Source of the DNA: Citrus sinensis
Lineage: Eukaryota > Streptophyta > Magnoliopsida > Sapindales > Rutaceae
Assembly: GCF_022201045.2 (NCBI RefSeq)
Contig: NC_068557.1
Coordinates: 5,332,001-5,396,000, forward strand
Length of the DNA: 64,000 nt
Direction of reading: 5' to 3'
The position numbers and the translations under genes are program-made. Shown in pieces: positions 11,907-24,443 of this stretch. The notes beneath the pieces were generated by a model. That model saw only the letters and a program-made list of their open reading frames with translations, did no database searches and was not told the origin of the DNA. Each line of letters begins with the position of its first letter. The stretch's first letter is position 1.

Positions 11907-13262
11907 CGTACATTTAATACTAGTGATGATATTATGGCAATACTTTTTTCAATGATATTTTTTTTTCTAAACAAGTTAAAGGCAGACTAATTAATAATTT
12001 TAATTTATTCAAAAAATATATAGTTTAATCATTTATAATCACTAATTCTAATTAAAAATATATAGTTGAATTAAGGACATGTTTAAAAACGAAATAAAAG
12101 CTCTATTATTATTTAAAATTGATGAAAATATAAAGGTAGTTAAATTAGGAACATGTATAATTTTTACTAGGCTAGACTCGGCTCTGCTGCAGCTGCTAAC
12201 CTTGCCATGTGTCCATCACATTATGGTCTTCATCATTGCCATATATAAATCACATTCATGTGATTCTTTCGCATGCATATGACACTAAATCTTCGGAATA
12301 TCACACCTAAGATCAGAACTGTATCCACATTCATTCTACAAGTCTTCTTCAAATTTAGGCCACACTGGTCCACGATTGCAGGAATATCAGACAAGGAAGA
12401 AAAGTGCATTTGTTCCATGAATACACTTTTTCATTAAAATCACAAAACCAAAATTCCTTCATGGACAGAAACAGAATGTACAAGGCGGGCTGGAAAATAA
12501 TTTGTTGAAATATACTGAATATGCAAAGGATCGTCCCACGTTAAGTTCTTGGTTCTCCATACGGCTCTCTCTGATCAATAAAAGAAACACTTTACATAAA
12601 AGATAAAAGGGGAAGAAAAAAAAAAGTATTTGATTCTTTGAACATCAAGCGGGTCAAAAGAATAGAAAGAATTTGCACTTGGCTTGATGGGATCACTGAG
12701 TTTCCGTACCTTGAAAAGGAGTCAAAATTTTCATATACCATCGTCAACTAGAATAATCTTTGGGTCATAGATATATCTGATGATTTGAAGCCACCTTCAT
12801 TATTGCACAGTAGGATCAAATTGAACTGGTCCATGAACCTTGCTGCGGTCCTCTCTTTCTTTTGGTGTGTGTGTTGCTGCTTTTCAACTATCTCGATCAT
12901 AGCAAAAGATTGAGAAAAGTCCTGTAGTCTTATTTATTTCAAATGGTTCTATGGCTTGTTCATACAAGAGAACAAATTAAAATAACTAATAATTAGCTAC
13001 CATATTCCACGGACTTGCCCAGATTCAACGATAACTGACTGGAGCCTACATAAAGTGGTTTCAACACCGAAACTTGGGATTTTATAAGTCTTAAATAATA
13101 GTCTTGATTCTTACCATATGTGTATGTTATCATTAACGGTCTTGATTTTCATTTTCACATGTGCATTGAATAATGGTGCTGAATGTCCTAACCATATATG
13201 TATATACCACATAATGCATGGTACTGATCTCAGATATAAGTGCATGGCATAATAGTCTTAAA
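10650..13262 (+). repeat. Dispersed degenerate minisatellite, three clusters
   Basis: Clusters at about 10650-10765, 12200-12290 and 13086-13262 repeat a loose unit of 35-45 bases around 'ataatagt.ttgattcttaccat.tgtgtatgtcac'. The clusters are separated by other AT-rich DNA. The unit is too diverged to assign to a family. Confidence 0.4.
11831..11906. repeat. (TA)n followed by (TATG)n microsatellite
   Basis: About 26 TA units at 11831-11882 run directly into six TATG units, a compound microsatellite likely to vary in length between individuals. Confidence 0.95.
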
Positions 13263-13492
13263 TGGGAATGGTTTCTATTTCAGCTATTACTATCATGTAA
13301 TATATATCTTTCTTCAAACCAATAAAATTACCAACATTCCTCTTCTAGCCGATTAACCAATCAAATTACCAATATATTTTACCCATTTTTCTGTTAAGAT
13401 TCATGGTAAAAACGATGATTAAGAATTATCAACAAATAGACATTTACGAAGAGGGTAAGGATTATCTCCTAATTTATTTTTTTTCTCTCTTA

Positions 13493-14680
13493 GGTGGCGC
13501 TTGTTTTTTTATCTGAAATCTGAATAGACCTGAATTAATCTGAATTCTGAATAGATCTGAATGTCTAAATCTGAATAATATGTTTATTTTTTTATCTGAA
13601 TCTCAGAAAATAAGTATTAAGTTGTTTGTTTTTTTCAACTTAAAAAGCTGAAAAAAATGTACTTTTACATTTGTATCCTTATTAAATTTGAATGTCAAAT
13701 AAATAATAAATTAAATACCACAATATTTTAACATTTATAAGTAAAACTATATTCAAATAAATATATAAAATACCATAAATTTTAAATTTTATCGTATATA
13801 ATATAAGAAAGAAAAAATAGGAAAATTTATATGTGGAGTAAATGTCTATGGGTGAGTTTTGGGATAGACATGAAAAATAAATTATAAAGCAGGGATATTT
13901 TTGAGATTAGTAAGTAATTGACTTAATTCAAATTTCTCCATTAAGTAAAAAGCCAAAAAAATTGGCTTATTTTATTAAGTCAAAATTATTTAAAAAGTCT
14001 CATTAAGTTATAAAAACAAATACCTCTAATTAACTTAAATAATTAAGTTAAGTCACTTTAAGGTGGCGTTTGTTTTTTTGTCTGAAATCTGAATAGACCT
14101 GAATTAGTCTGAATTCTGAATAGATCTGAATGTCTAAGTCTGAATAATATGTTTGCTTTTTCGTCTGAATCTCAGAAAATAAGTATTAAGTTGTTTGTTT
14201 TTTTCAACTTAAAAAGCTAAAAAAATGTACTTTTACATTTGTATCCTTATTAAATTTGAATGTCAAATAAATAATATATTAAATACCACAATATTTTAAC
14301 ATTTATAAGTAAAACTATATTCAAGTGAATACATAATTATTTTAGAATTTTAATATATAAAATACCATAAATTTTAAATTTTATCGTATATAAAATAAGA
14401 AAGAAAAAACAGAGATATTTTTATGTGGGGTAAATGTCTATGGGTAAGTTTGGGATAGACATGAAAAATAAATTATAAAGCAAGGATATTTTTGACATTA
14501 GCAAATAATTGACTTAATTCAGATTTCTCCATTAAGTAAAAAGCCAAAAAAATTGGCTTATTTTATTAAGTCAAAATTATCTAAAAAGTCTCATTAAGTT
14601 ATAAAAACAAACACTTCTAATTAACTTAATTAATTAAGTTAAGTCACTTTAAGTCATTAAGTTAAAAAATAAACACCACC
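13493..14680 (+). mobile_element. Tandem pair of Tourist-like (PIF/Harbinger) MITEs
   Basis: Two direct copies, 13493-14061 and 14062-14680, are nearly identical in order ('ctgaatagacctgaatta', 'tcagaaaataagtattaag', 'tttctccattaagtaaaaag'). Each starts GGTGGCG.TTGTTTTTTT. The second ends with the inverted terminal sequence AAACACCACC. The first lacks the last 28 or so bases. The outer flanks are TTA on both sides (13490-13492 and 14681-14683), which fits the 3-bp duplication of PIF/Harbinger elements. No transposase is encoded. The large internal match suggests tandem duplication after insertion. Confidence 0.7.
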
Positions 14681-15037
14681 TTAGTCTCTCCTTGTGAAAT
14701 AAGTGGTTAAGAATGAATTTTAAATTTTAATATTAACCATCAATTGGCTTGTTTCACTTTATTTACTATTACACAAGTTTTTTTTTTTTCACTAGATTTG
14801 AAGATTCTGAGAGATTAGGAGAAAAAAACATTCGAAGAGAATCCTGATCCATAGGAAGATAAACAAAACCTGCTAAAAAATAAAAATAAAAAAATTTTGA
14901 AATGGTACATGACTTTCTTTTTTACTTAAAAATAACAATAATAATTCTAATATGTTTTAAACCTTCTGGAGGACATTCCATTGACTTGTTTCGGAAAGGA
15001 AAACTATTCAGATGATAAGGATCATATTATGAATTTT

Positions 15038-15148
15038 GCTACCTTACATGCACGTAAGGTACAGTCTCTCACAAGGCTGGTGGGTCCAAGTGGGACCCAC
15101 ATCTGAGTTTTGTGAGAGGGTTGTACCTTACGTGCATGTAAGATAGCA
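15038..15148. mobile_element. Foldback MITE
   Basis: Inverted arms: left TGCTACCTTACATGCACG..., right ending ...CGTGCATGTAAGATAGCA. The arms are about 36 bases with few mismatches, and the loop contains GGGTCC/GGGACC. Similar arms occur at 61267-61384, so this is a small family. Confidence 0.6.
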
Positions 15149-16412
15149 GCTCCCTCATATTATAGTCATAAACATCCTTTTCAATCAAGATCATTTAGAG
15201 TCAAAATCATGATCATTGTATATAGGTAGCATGGCAAGTACATAAGATGTCCCAAAATATGGTGATTGATTATGTACCTATTCGTATTCTTGTATTAAGA
15301 TGGGCGCATTCCAAAATTGTACCTCAGCCTTTCATCCAAATGATGTGGTGTCCGTGAAGTGGAGGATATGCTCGTACAATAATTCATTTTAAACTGGTGA
15401 AAATCTATCAACGACCCACATCTGTCTAGGCATGTCTTGTATGACCAATATGTTTTATTGTTGGGCCAAGATTTTGGCCCGTGAGCCGTGCCTTGCCCAA
15501 ACACCACATGGGCTGTGCCTGGGTACAGCACAAGATGGGCTAGCGAATGGCCCACCAACAACAATATTTTTTCTAGTTATACAAAATATAAATTTTGAAA
15601 ATTCAAACTTTAGATTCGAAATATTTTTACGTCCTTTTTTTTTTAATATTCGATTTGACATTTATTTCTTAAAGTTATTTTTAGAAGCTTTTTCTTAATC
15701 TAATGACAACTCAATTATTTGTCCACCCATTTGAGTAGAGTTTGATCCCAAATCTGTTATTTTCAACATAAGAGATTTTATCCATAAGCACATTTTGAAG
15801 TTAAAATGTTGAAAGTTGAAACTTAATTAAACCATTAATAACAATTTAAAGAATAAATAAATAGTAGGCTGAATAAAAATCTCATTATTCTAAATTCTAA
15901 AAGTAAAAAATTAGTATAAGAGCTTAGGTAAAATTAAGCTACTTGCTATTACTTCCGTATCAACTTTCAACCAACCCTACGACTACTCAAAGCTGAGGCA
16001 AATTAGATTTGAATAAATAATGACAATTTAGAGCCACAAAAACCCTGAGGGGTCGGTAGGCATCGTTTCATTTTCCAAAAACGAATTAGTTTTCGGATCA
16101 AAGCGTCATATATCCGATGAATATGATTGAAATTATTCCATATTATTTTTTCTTTTTAATTTTAAATTCGATTGAATGCTGTCGTTTTTGTTGCTGTTGA
16201 AGACGAGGGACACTTCTTCTTAAATCGATGTGATCGTTAAATTGCAAATAAAATAATCACCGTCGTCGGTTGCTGTATCACTATTAAATTACTAGTAATG
16301 GAATTGGTGGGGCACCTACTTTAAAACTTATTTCTTTAGTGGATCAATTATTGGATGGAATCAAATCAACCTCGTAGTTCTCGTTTGCTCGTGTACGGAT
16401 ATTAAACCTTCA
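15149..16412. other. Intergenic DNA, no gene seen
   Basis: A GC-richer patch at 15465-15560 ('ttggcccgtgagcc', 'gggctgtgcc') looks like a remnant of an unidentified repeat. The open frames across it run on both strands and have no motif. Confidence 0.35.
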
Positions 16413-16421
16413 ATATTAAAA

Positions 16422-16888
16422 GGGATATTATCATTTTACTACTAAAATTTTACTGACATATCATGTCAGTACCAAGGTTCGCCGAAAAGTGCATTTTACT
16501 ACCAAAGTTTTGCGCCATTATCAATTTACTATCATTCCGTTAACAACGTCAAAAATTTATTAATGTCATAAGGGCATCAAAGACATTTCCAGCTGTGAGA
16601 GTAAAATTGTCTATTAATTTGATAGATAAATTATCATTTTACTACCAAAATTTTAGGGGAATTATCATTTTACTACCAAATTTTTAAGGGAATTATCATT
16701 TTACTACCAAACTCTTGGGGGTAAAATCGACTTTTAACTCAATTTCCGTTAAATATTAACTTTTTCTTAACGGAATGGTAGTGAATTGATAACGGCGCAA
16801 AACTTTGGTAGTAAAATGTACTTTTCGGCAAACCTTGGTACTGACATGATATATCAGTAAAACTTTAGTAGTAAAATGATAATTTCCC
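16422..16888. mobile_element. Mutator-type MITE with 9-bp target duplication
   Basis: The element is 467 bases. Its ends form long inverted repeats of about 120 bases: it starts GGGATATTATCATTT and the inverted right end reads GGGAAATTATCATTT. The arms match over most positions. It is flanked on both sides by the 9-mer ATATTAAAA (16413-16421 and 16889-16897). Long TIRs with a 9-bp duplication are the hallmark of Mutator-like elements. There is no transposase, so it is non-autonomous. The centre holds three tandem units that copy the TIR tip. Confidence 0.88.
16628..16730 (+). repeat. Three internal repeats echoing the MITE terminus
   Basis: Units of about 35 bases contain 'ATTATCATTTTACTACCAAA' followed by a TTTTA(G/A)GGG-like tail. 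The same words form the element's terminal repeat, so the terminus has been copied inward in tandem. Confidence 0.75.
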
Positions 16889-16897
16889 ATATTAAAA

Positions 16898-17891
16898 ATT
16901 GCATTTTAGAAATATGACTTTTCGTAAATTTGGGTCCAAGTGTACAGAAATTAACGACATTTTCTTAAAAGAGAAAATAATAACATAATACTTCCAACTT
17001 TGGGATTATCACTTACCATGTATGATAACGGATATTTATTTTATCATTTTGCATGCATGTGGTGACGTTCCATTCCATCAGCACATACGTAATTATCATG
17101 TACATTCATTTGCAGAATTTTTAAGGGGAATCACTCTTTGATTTTTTTTTTAATAATTTATTTTTATTATTTGGGTTTCTCTATAAAATTTTAACATATC
17201 ATTTCATCTCCAGTATAAACAGTTTCAGAAAAAATACATATTGTTGAAAAGTAAATTTAACCATCTAACAAATGAATTAATAATTTTTAATTTGTAGGTG
17301 TCTTAAATAAATAACTTGTACATTTATAAAATGAAAAATTTAAGAAGAATATATGTTTCTTCTTCTTTTTTTTTTTAATGATCATTTAGGAAAAGAACGT
17401 CGTATCACCCCCACATCTAAATTGAATGTATCATACTGATAAAAATAAATAAATAAATCCTTTATTTATCATACAGATAAATAAATAAATCCTTTATTCA
17501 ATGAATCATACATTGAATTAATTTTTAAGGACTAAACCAAGTAGCTTTTAAGTATTTTTATTTAACTGATCAGTTTAACTCAAATCTTATAAAAAATAAA
17601 GAATACAAAAAATTGACTTGGATTTCGACCAGCCATCTACCTACCTTTTAAAAAATTTATTGGTAAAATAACTATACAAACAAAATATCACTTATTTTAT
17701 TAAGAATAAATAGATTTGATTGGGTAGGCGGGTTTGAACACTGAGGCACGACAGGCTAAATACTCAGAGAGGTTGCAAACTTGCAACAGCAGAATATCTT
17801 GTGGTTATGATATTGTTTTCAATCAAGCAATCAACAAAGCTTGGCATGTCTTGTTGTCTCTTTAAGTACATGTATGTCCATAATAAATATA

Positions 17892-17930
<39 letters not shown>

Positions 17931-20895
17931 ACAGTCTTAAATCATTTGAATGTGTCCATAACTTGCTTTATGACCTACTTAGATTCTTCTTTTAATTAGT
18001 TTCTAATAAAAGAAAAGAGAAATAGAAACCTCCATGTGCGTGTGATCATTTTAATCAAATGCTTAATTATCGGAGACCTTACCATCAGCATTTACTTTCA
18101 TCGAAAATTCATTTCACCCACTTCTTGGCTCTCTCTCTCTCTCTCTATTACGCTCACTTTTTCACCATAGCCACACAGGACCATGATTGAGTGAAAAATT
18201 TTAGTTTTGGGATTTCTTCGTTTGACACAATTCACTTTATGGGTGTAATTTTTTCTCATGTAATTGTAACATAACTCGTTTATCTCTCTTCATGCACAAA
18301 AGCAAATTAAGGGAATAAGGGTTAGAATTTCTTTTTTAATATTCCAATACAACTTTACTGATATTAAATTCATAAGTATGTCACATAAATGCCTTATGTA
18401 ATTCATGTGAACATCAACCTAAAATGTCTACTCTAAAAAATAATGAAAAGGTGTACATATTCTTAAATTATGATATATATTATCACAACCACACGAGGAA
18501 AATTCAATCATTGTTCTCAAGAGTTACGTAAGAAAAATCAACTACTAAGTGCATATTTGATATGGTTTATCTAATAAAAAATCCTTATTTAATCCCATAA
18601 ACTTTTATCAACATTTATTCTATTATTTTGTTATATTTTAATTAGAGATTTTGGGGATCAAAATAAATTATTTTGTCACAATTAGTAAAAACTCAAATTT
18701 TGAGCTTTTAGGAGTAGAAGATGTAGAGTTTTTTCAACGAGTTAACTTGTCTAAAATGCCCTTAATTTATTTCATAACTCTGTTTCATTCTTTTAAGGGT
18801 CTTGCTACTTTACGGTTTCTGTAAGATACAAACCATTAAATGACAATATGGCCAATAATATCTTATCACGTGTATAAAAATCACTGGTTGGACCCAGCTG
18901 CAAATAATTTTCCCTTATTTCTTACTCTCTCTGCAATCTTCTTCTCTCTATATATATACTTTGCTTATGAAGTTCTGTTGTTCTCATTCTCCTAGTATGC
19001 ACTCCCAAAATTTACAGTTATAATTTGAAGTAATCTTACACTCTTCTCTACTTTATACAGTTGGTTATTTGAGCTCAGTTCTCTCTATATGATCAATAAT
19101 GGATAACGCTAATTTTTAAATTTTAATTAATTGCTTTTGAATATATCAGTATTGGGTTTGAACTCTTGTATCTTAACTGTTAACTAATTTTTACAATGCC
19201 ATAAAAATAAAATAATTTAGTTGCAACAATTTTTATGTGCATCCATAGCAATGGATGGAATCAACTCTGCAATAATTTTTAACGAAATTTTGTAAGAAAG
19301 ATGATAGCTCTAGAAAATAAAATATTATTGAGAAAATTCACTACAAATTCAGTCAGTCCATGCCCTTCCCGTACCTCGTGCGGAGATTGCCAAATCAACA
19401 CTTAAAAGAATCAGTCAACTAGCAATGGGCACGGCAGCTGAAGTAAGAAATAACAACTTTTTGTTTGCTGGTTGCGATCACTTAAAGTCGAAAATTATTT
19501 GAATCGGTTGCCCATTTGTTATTTATTTGCGTCACATTTTATGTCATCTGTTAGATTAAATTCTTCCGAAATCCAACATTGGTTGGACTGTTTGATACAG
19601 AAACTTAACTTAGGCTGAGCCTTCTTTTAATACCATAACTTTAAAAAAAAAAAACCTTGTTTATTAAAGTAATATTATAATTCTTAATAAAAGTTTTAAT
19701 TGACAATCTAACAACTTAAATATTTTGATAAAAACTTGATTTATAGAAATTTTATTAATAAAAATTCTAATTAAATAATATTTGTTTAAAAAGTTGTAGC
19801 AAACACAATTATTAGTAGTTGACAATTTAGGGTTGGATTCGAATTCGAGTAAGATGGGACTTTTAATCCAAAATTTGTGAAATAGAATCATTGACCGCCA
19901 ATTAAGGATTAGATTCAATAATTATTTTTTTTATTCATTACAAGATAGTATTGGGCAAGTAGACTATCAATCGCACTAGTATTACATAAGATATAAGTAA
20001 AATATAAATACGGTCGAAATTGAAGTTTAATTCAATATATACTGGGACTTGTGATGTCATATAAAAGTTAAAATTTAATTAACTCAAGCCCTATATTGGC
20101 CAACACAGTTAAAGAATTATTCGCTTGAATTCAAGTGCTTGAACTTTGAAAATACGGCTAATAAAATTACCAACATAAAAAAGAAAACATTTTTCTGCAC
20201 ACAAAAATAATAAATGAATTAGTACTTATGATAATCTTTTCCGAGGCATCCGATATTCTCTTTTTAGAAGCTGGTGGGCCATCAGCCGCCTTTTGGGCCC
20301 CACACGTAATTGGGCTATTTTAGGAACCACCTTGGGATTACAAAATTCTCACATTAGAAACAGCCAGGATGCGGCTGGATAGCTGGATATGGTCCACGCT
20401 GAGCCCACAAATTGAACACGAATCATCACATCAAAAAGACTGTCAATCAAGGAGCTAAGCCAATCGTTATTCCGCCACGTGGCAAATCACATTTCACAGC
20501 CCCAAACATCACACTGCTGTCAGTCACCAGAACTTTTCCGCGCTGGAAAGCCGTTAATCGCGCCATTTTTCAACGTCACGGCTACAAACGTTCTAAAATG
20601 AAATGAATGTAATTAAGCGCTAAATAATAATGATCAGGAAAAATAATAATTGAATAAAGTAAACATAATTAAACAAATTAATCCTAAAATAATTAGATCT
20701 GGCTGTTGAATGGTATTGGTGGGAGAGAGGTCGCCTTCCTAATTGCTTCAACAATCTTCTACATGCGGCCCCACAATCCGTGAAAGTATTTTTTAATTAT
20801 ACTCGCCATTAATTTCCACTTTTGCCCTTACCATGTTTCCATAATCCAAAGTTTTTTTGTCTTTTCTTTTCCTTTTCTTTTATTCGTTTTGATTT
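16898..20895. other. Intergenic DNA, no gene seen
   Basis: Contains a (TA)n microsatellite at 17892-17928, a CT run at about 18128-18146, and long AT-rich stretches. 20250-20600 is less AT-rich and likely promoter-proximal to the TPR gene. No coding region could be supported. Confidence 0.4.
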
Positions 20896-20901
20896 TCCAC
20901 C

Positions 20902-20909
20902 CTATATAT
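20902..20909 (+). promoter_or_regulatory. TATA box of the KLCR-type gene
   Basis: CTATATATG lies after a pyrimidine-rich stretch, about 140 bases upstream of the donor of the 5'-leader intron. Confidence 0.5.
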
Positions 20910-21043
20910 GCGCAAACAAAGATAAATGCACCAAGCGTCCTTCTATTTTTATCTCTATGTCTCGGTACATAACACCCAGGTAAAGAGAACTTCAAAAGAC
21001 TTCAAGTTTGGCATTCTCTTCTTTGGAAACAGAACAAAATAAG

Positions 21044-21348
21044 GTATGATTAGTTATAAGCATTGTCAGTCTATTTCTGTTATGTGTTGCTTGTTTTGGA
21101 TATTGATCATTGATTAGGAAACTAAGCTTTTATAAGCTTTGAGAGAAGCTTATGCGTGATCAAAATTTAGTTGGCAAGAAATTTCTTAAAGTGTGTCACC
21201 TGTTGAGAATTTGTTTTGCTATGTATGCTTGACATTTTTTCAAGTTAAAAAGCATATGATGCACACCTCATATGTTTTATTTGGTTCTTTGTTAATTCTA
21301 TATACAGATTCTGTATGTATTATTTTGTTTACATCGGTTAATTCTCAG
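21044..21348 (+). other. 5'-UTR intron of the KLCR-type gene
   Basis: The donor AAG|GTATGA at 21044 and acceptor TTCTCAG ending at 21348 leave only four bases of leader before the ATG at 21353. A diverged copy of this leader and intron lies at 30280-30671. Confidence 0.65.
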
Positions 21349-21352
21349 TCAA

Positions 21353-23682
21353 ATGCCTGGACTAGCAATGGATGCCTTAAATGGAGACAGTGGTGGAGTG
21401 TATGAAGCTAATGGAGGCTACATGGGGTATAAGGACAGTTTCGTGCAGCAAAAGTCCCCGAGAAGTCCGTTGAGTCCACAGAGTCCTCGAAGTGATTCCC
21501 TTGATCTGGCTATTGATGGCATTGTTGAGACCTCTATTGAACAGCTGTATCTCAATATCTGTGAGATGGAGAGCTCTGAACAATCGCCGTCAAGGGCTAG
21601 CTATGGTTCATATGGTGAGGAGTCAAGGATTGATTCGGAGTTGCGTCATCTTGTTGGAGATATTGGGGAAGTGGAGATAACAAAAAATGTGGTGGTGGAA
21701 AAGAATGAAGAGAGTCGGAGTAATGGAGGTGAATTTACTCCCAAGATTGTGAGTGAGTCTCCGGATAGGAGGGCTGTGAAGAAGGGTAAGAAGAAATACT
21801 CGCAGTTGAATATTTCTGAAGCATCAACAAAGTCAAGTTCTCAGGGAAAATCTTCTAATGAGAGACCTCCTGCTGATAAGAGATATGAAAAGGGTAGACG
21901 AAAACAAAATAATATTTTCTCCGCAAGGAAGCAAAGAAAATTTGCTTCTTTAATAGCGAAATTTCAGAATGGTGCAGAGGATCCTCTTGCGGCAGGATTG
22001 GGTAATCCTGCGCTTGGACCCTTTTTACTCAAACAAACAAGAGAGATGATTTCTTCGGGTGAAAATCCCCAGAAAGCTCTTGAATTGGCGAAGCGGGCAA
22101 TGAAATCATTCGAGATATGTGCAAACGGGAAACCAAGTTTAGAGCAAGTAATGTGTTTGCATGTTCTGGCGGCAATACACTGCAGCTTAGGCCAGTACAA
22201 TGAGGCAATTCCTGTCCTTGAGCGTTCAGTTGAAATTCCAGTCCTAGAAGATGGTCAAGATCATGCACTTGCTAAATTTGCTGGGTGCATGCAGTTAGGT
22301 GATACTTATGCAATGCTGGGTCAGATTGAGAATTCAATACTGTGCTACACAGCAGGTCTGGAGATTCAAAGGCAAGTCTTGGGAGAGACTGACCACCGAG
22401 TTGGTGAGACATGTCGTTATGTAGCTGAGGCCCATGTTCAAGCATTGCAATTTGATGAGGCTGAGAAGATTTGTCAGATGGCTCTTGACATCCATAGGGA
22501 GAACGCTTCTCCAGCTTCCGTTGAAGAAGCGGCAGATAGGAGACTAATGGGACTTATCTGCGACTCAAAAGGAGATTATGAGGCTGCTCTTGAGCATTAC
22601 GTCTTAGCAAGCATGTCTATGGCAGCCAATGGCCATGAACTAGATGTTGCTTCAATTGATTGCAGCATTGGAGATGCATATTTATCCTTGGCTAGATTTG
22701 ATGAGGCAATATTTTCATATCAGAAAGCTCTAACTGCATTTAAATCAGCTAAAGGAGAGAGCCATCCTGCTGTTGCTTCAGTTTTTGTTCGTTTAGCTGA
22801 CTTGTACCACAAGATAGGTAAGTTAAGGGATTCTAAGTCATATTGTGAAAATGCACTCAAAATTTATGGAAAGCCTAATCACGGCATTCCCTCAGAAGAG
22901 ATTGCCAGTGGTTTAATTGACATTGCTGCAATTTATCAATCTATGAATGAACTGGAGCAGGCAGTAAAGTTACTCAATAAAGCTTTGAAGATATATGGCA
23001 AAACCCCAGGGCAACAGAGTACAATTGCAGGAATAGAGGCTCAGATGGGAGTTATGTATTATATGACAGGGAACTACTCTGATTCCTACAACACCCTCAA
23101 AAGTGCCATTTCTAAGTTTCGAACAAGTGGAGAGAAGAAATCTGCGCTGTTTGGGATTGCGTTGAACCAAATGGGTCTTGCCTGTGTGCAGCGTTACACG
23201 ATAAATGAGGCCGCTGATTTGTTTGAAGAAGCAAGAACTATTTTGGAGAAGGAATATGGACCTTATCACCATGACACATTAGGAGTCTACAGTAATCTTG
23301 CGGGAACTTATGATGCGATGGGCAGGTATCATATTCATTGCTTTCCCTTCACAATCTATCAACATTATTTCGTAATACACAACGCATATTTCTGTCAATG
23401 CAAGCATTTAATATTCTTTAGCTTTTGTTGTAATCGTATATTTTCTTGCGTGAATTTTGATATCACAGGATAGATGATGCGATTGAAATTTTGGAATATG
23501 TTGTTGGCATGAGAGAAGAGAAGCTTGGAACAGCAAATCCTGATGTTGAAGACGAGAAACGGAGGTTGGCTGAGTTGTTGAAAGAAGCAGGAAGAGTTCG
23601 GAACAGAAAATCCAGGTCACTTGTGACGTTCCTTGACAGCAACTCTCAAAATTTAAAAGAAGATGCCATTGAGGTATCATAA
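21353..23682 (+). CDS. KLCR2: Kinesin light chain-related / CMU-type TPR protein
   Basis: Exons 21353-23325 and 23469-23682 (GT-AG, phase 2) give 728 residues. Residues 1-200 look disordered: a Ser/Pro cluster (SPRSPLSPQSP near 35), then a basic run (KKGKKK near 140). From about 215 to 690 there are about ten degenerate TPR units of the kinesin-light-chain type, for example ALNQMGLACVQRYTINEAADL and HHDTLGVYSNLAGTYDAMGR. Plant members (KLCR/CMU) lie on cortical microtubules, bind IQD scaffolds, and keep cellulose synthase tracks in place. This is family knowledge, not shown here. Position beside the exonuclease-fold gene and a GDSL gene matches Arabidopsis At3g27960, which is why I use KLCR2. 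Without the second exon the frame would run into intron sequence and lose the last TPR. Confidence 0.9.
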
Positions 23683-24443
23683 TTCAGTGATTATTGTATA
23701 TAAACAGTATGTAAAATATGTTTTAGAACAAATTAGGCTGTTGGTTTGTTGATTCTTGTCGGCGAAGTTTCTAAGTAAATAACGTGTCTTTAAAGAAGGG
23801 ATGTTTGGCTTAAAAGTTCATTATAGGGTCAACAGAAAGTTGCACTTCTACTTCACTGTTTACCAAGTTTTTAAAATTTCTTTGTCACATTCTTCTTTGT
23901 ATGCCTTGAGTTCAAATTAATAAATGGTGGGATTTCATTTTCATCTTGTTGGTATGCCATGACTTCCTACTGAAGTATTTTTGTTTGCTTCTTCCATATT
24001 TGATTAAGGTGCTCCCCTTTATGTCCTCTATACCCTAGAATTATCTGGTTTGTCTTGAAATTTTTTTCTTAAGATTATATGTCGGTATTTAATTGTGGCT
24101 ATTTTGTGTATTTATCTTTAAATGGCATCAGAAATTAGATATGATCTCAATCTGCATTAGAAGCGTGTAAATCATTAAACTTGCCCTCTGAACGACTTAT
24201 TGAAAATGACAGCAGTTAACTAGTCATTGCTCTGGGGCGAAGGAAGGCAAAACTTCACAAAACTAATAGAATTGATGGCTCAGCTGAAATATTAGATTGA
24301 TACGCAAATTGATTGAGATACAAGAAACTTGTGCTTGTGCAGAGTCCCAAAAATCTAGAAGTACAATGTCTATATATCATAAATATTCTTTATGCTTGAC
24401 TAGTTGTAGGCATTTGAAAAGTGCGTGATCTGTTGCATCAAAA
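23683..24443. other. Tail-to-tail 3' UTR region
   Basis: Lies between two converging genes, so it should hold both 3' UTRs. AATAAA-like words ('aataaatggtgg' near 23920) are present, but polyadenylation sites cannot be fixed. Confidence 0.4.

Noticed and set aside
15295..15698. Overlapping open frames on both strands
   Set aside because: They lie in a GC-richer repeat remnant; neither strand shows a known domain.
22970..23272. Minus-strand frame of 100 codons inside the TPR gene
   Set aside because: Antisense shadow of a well-supported coding exon.
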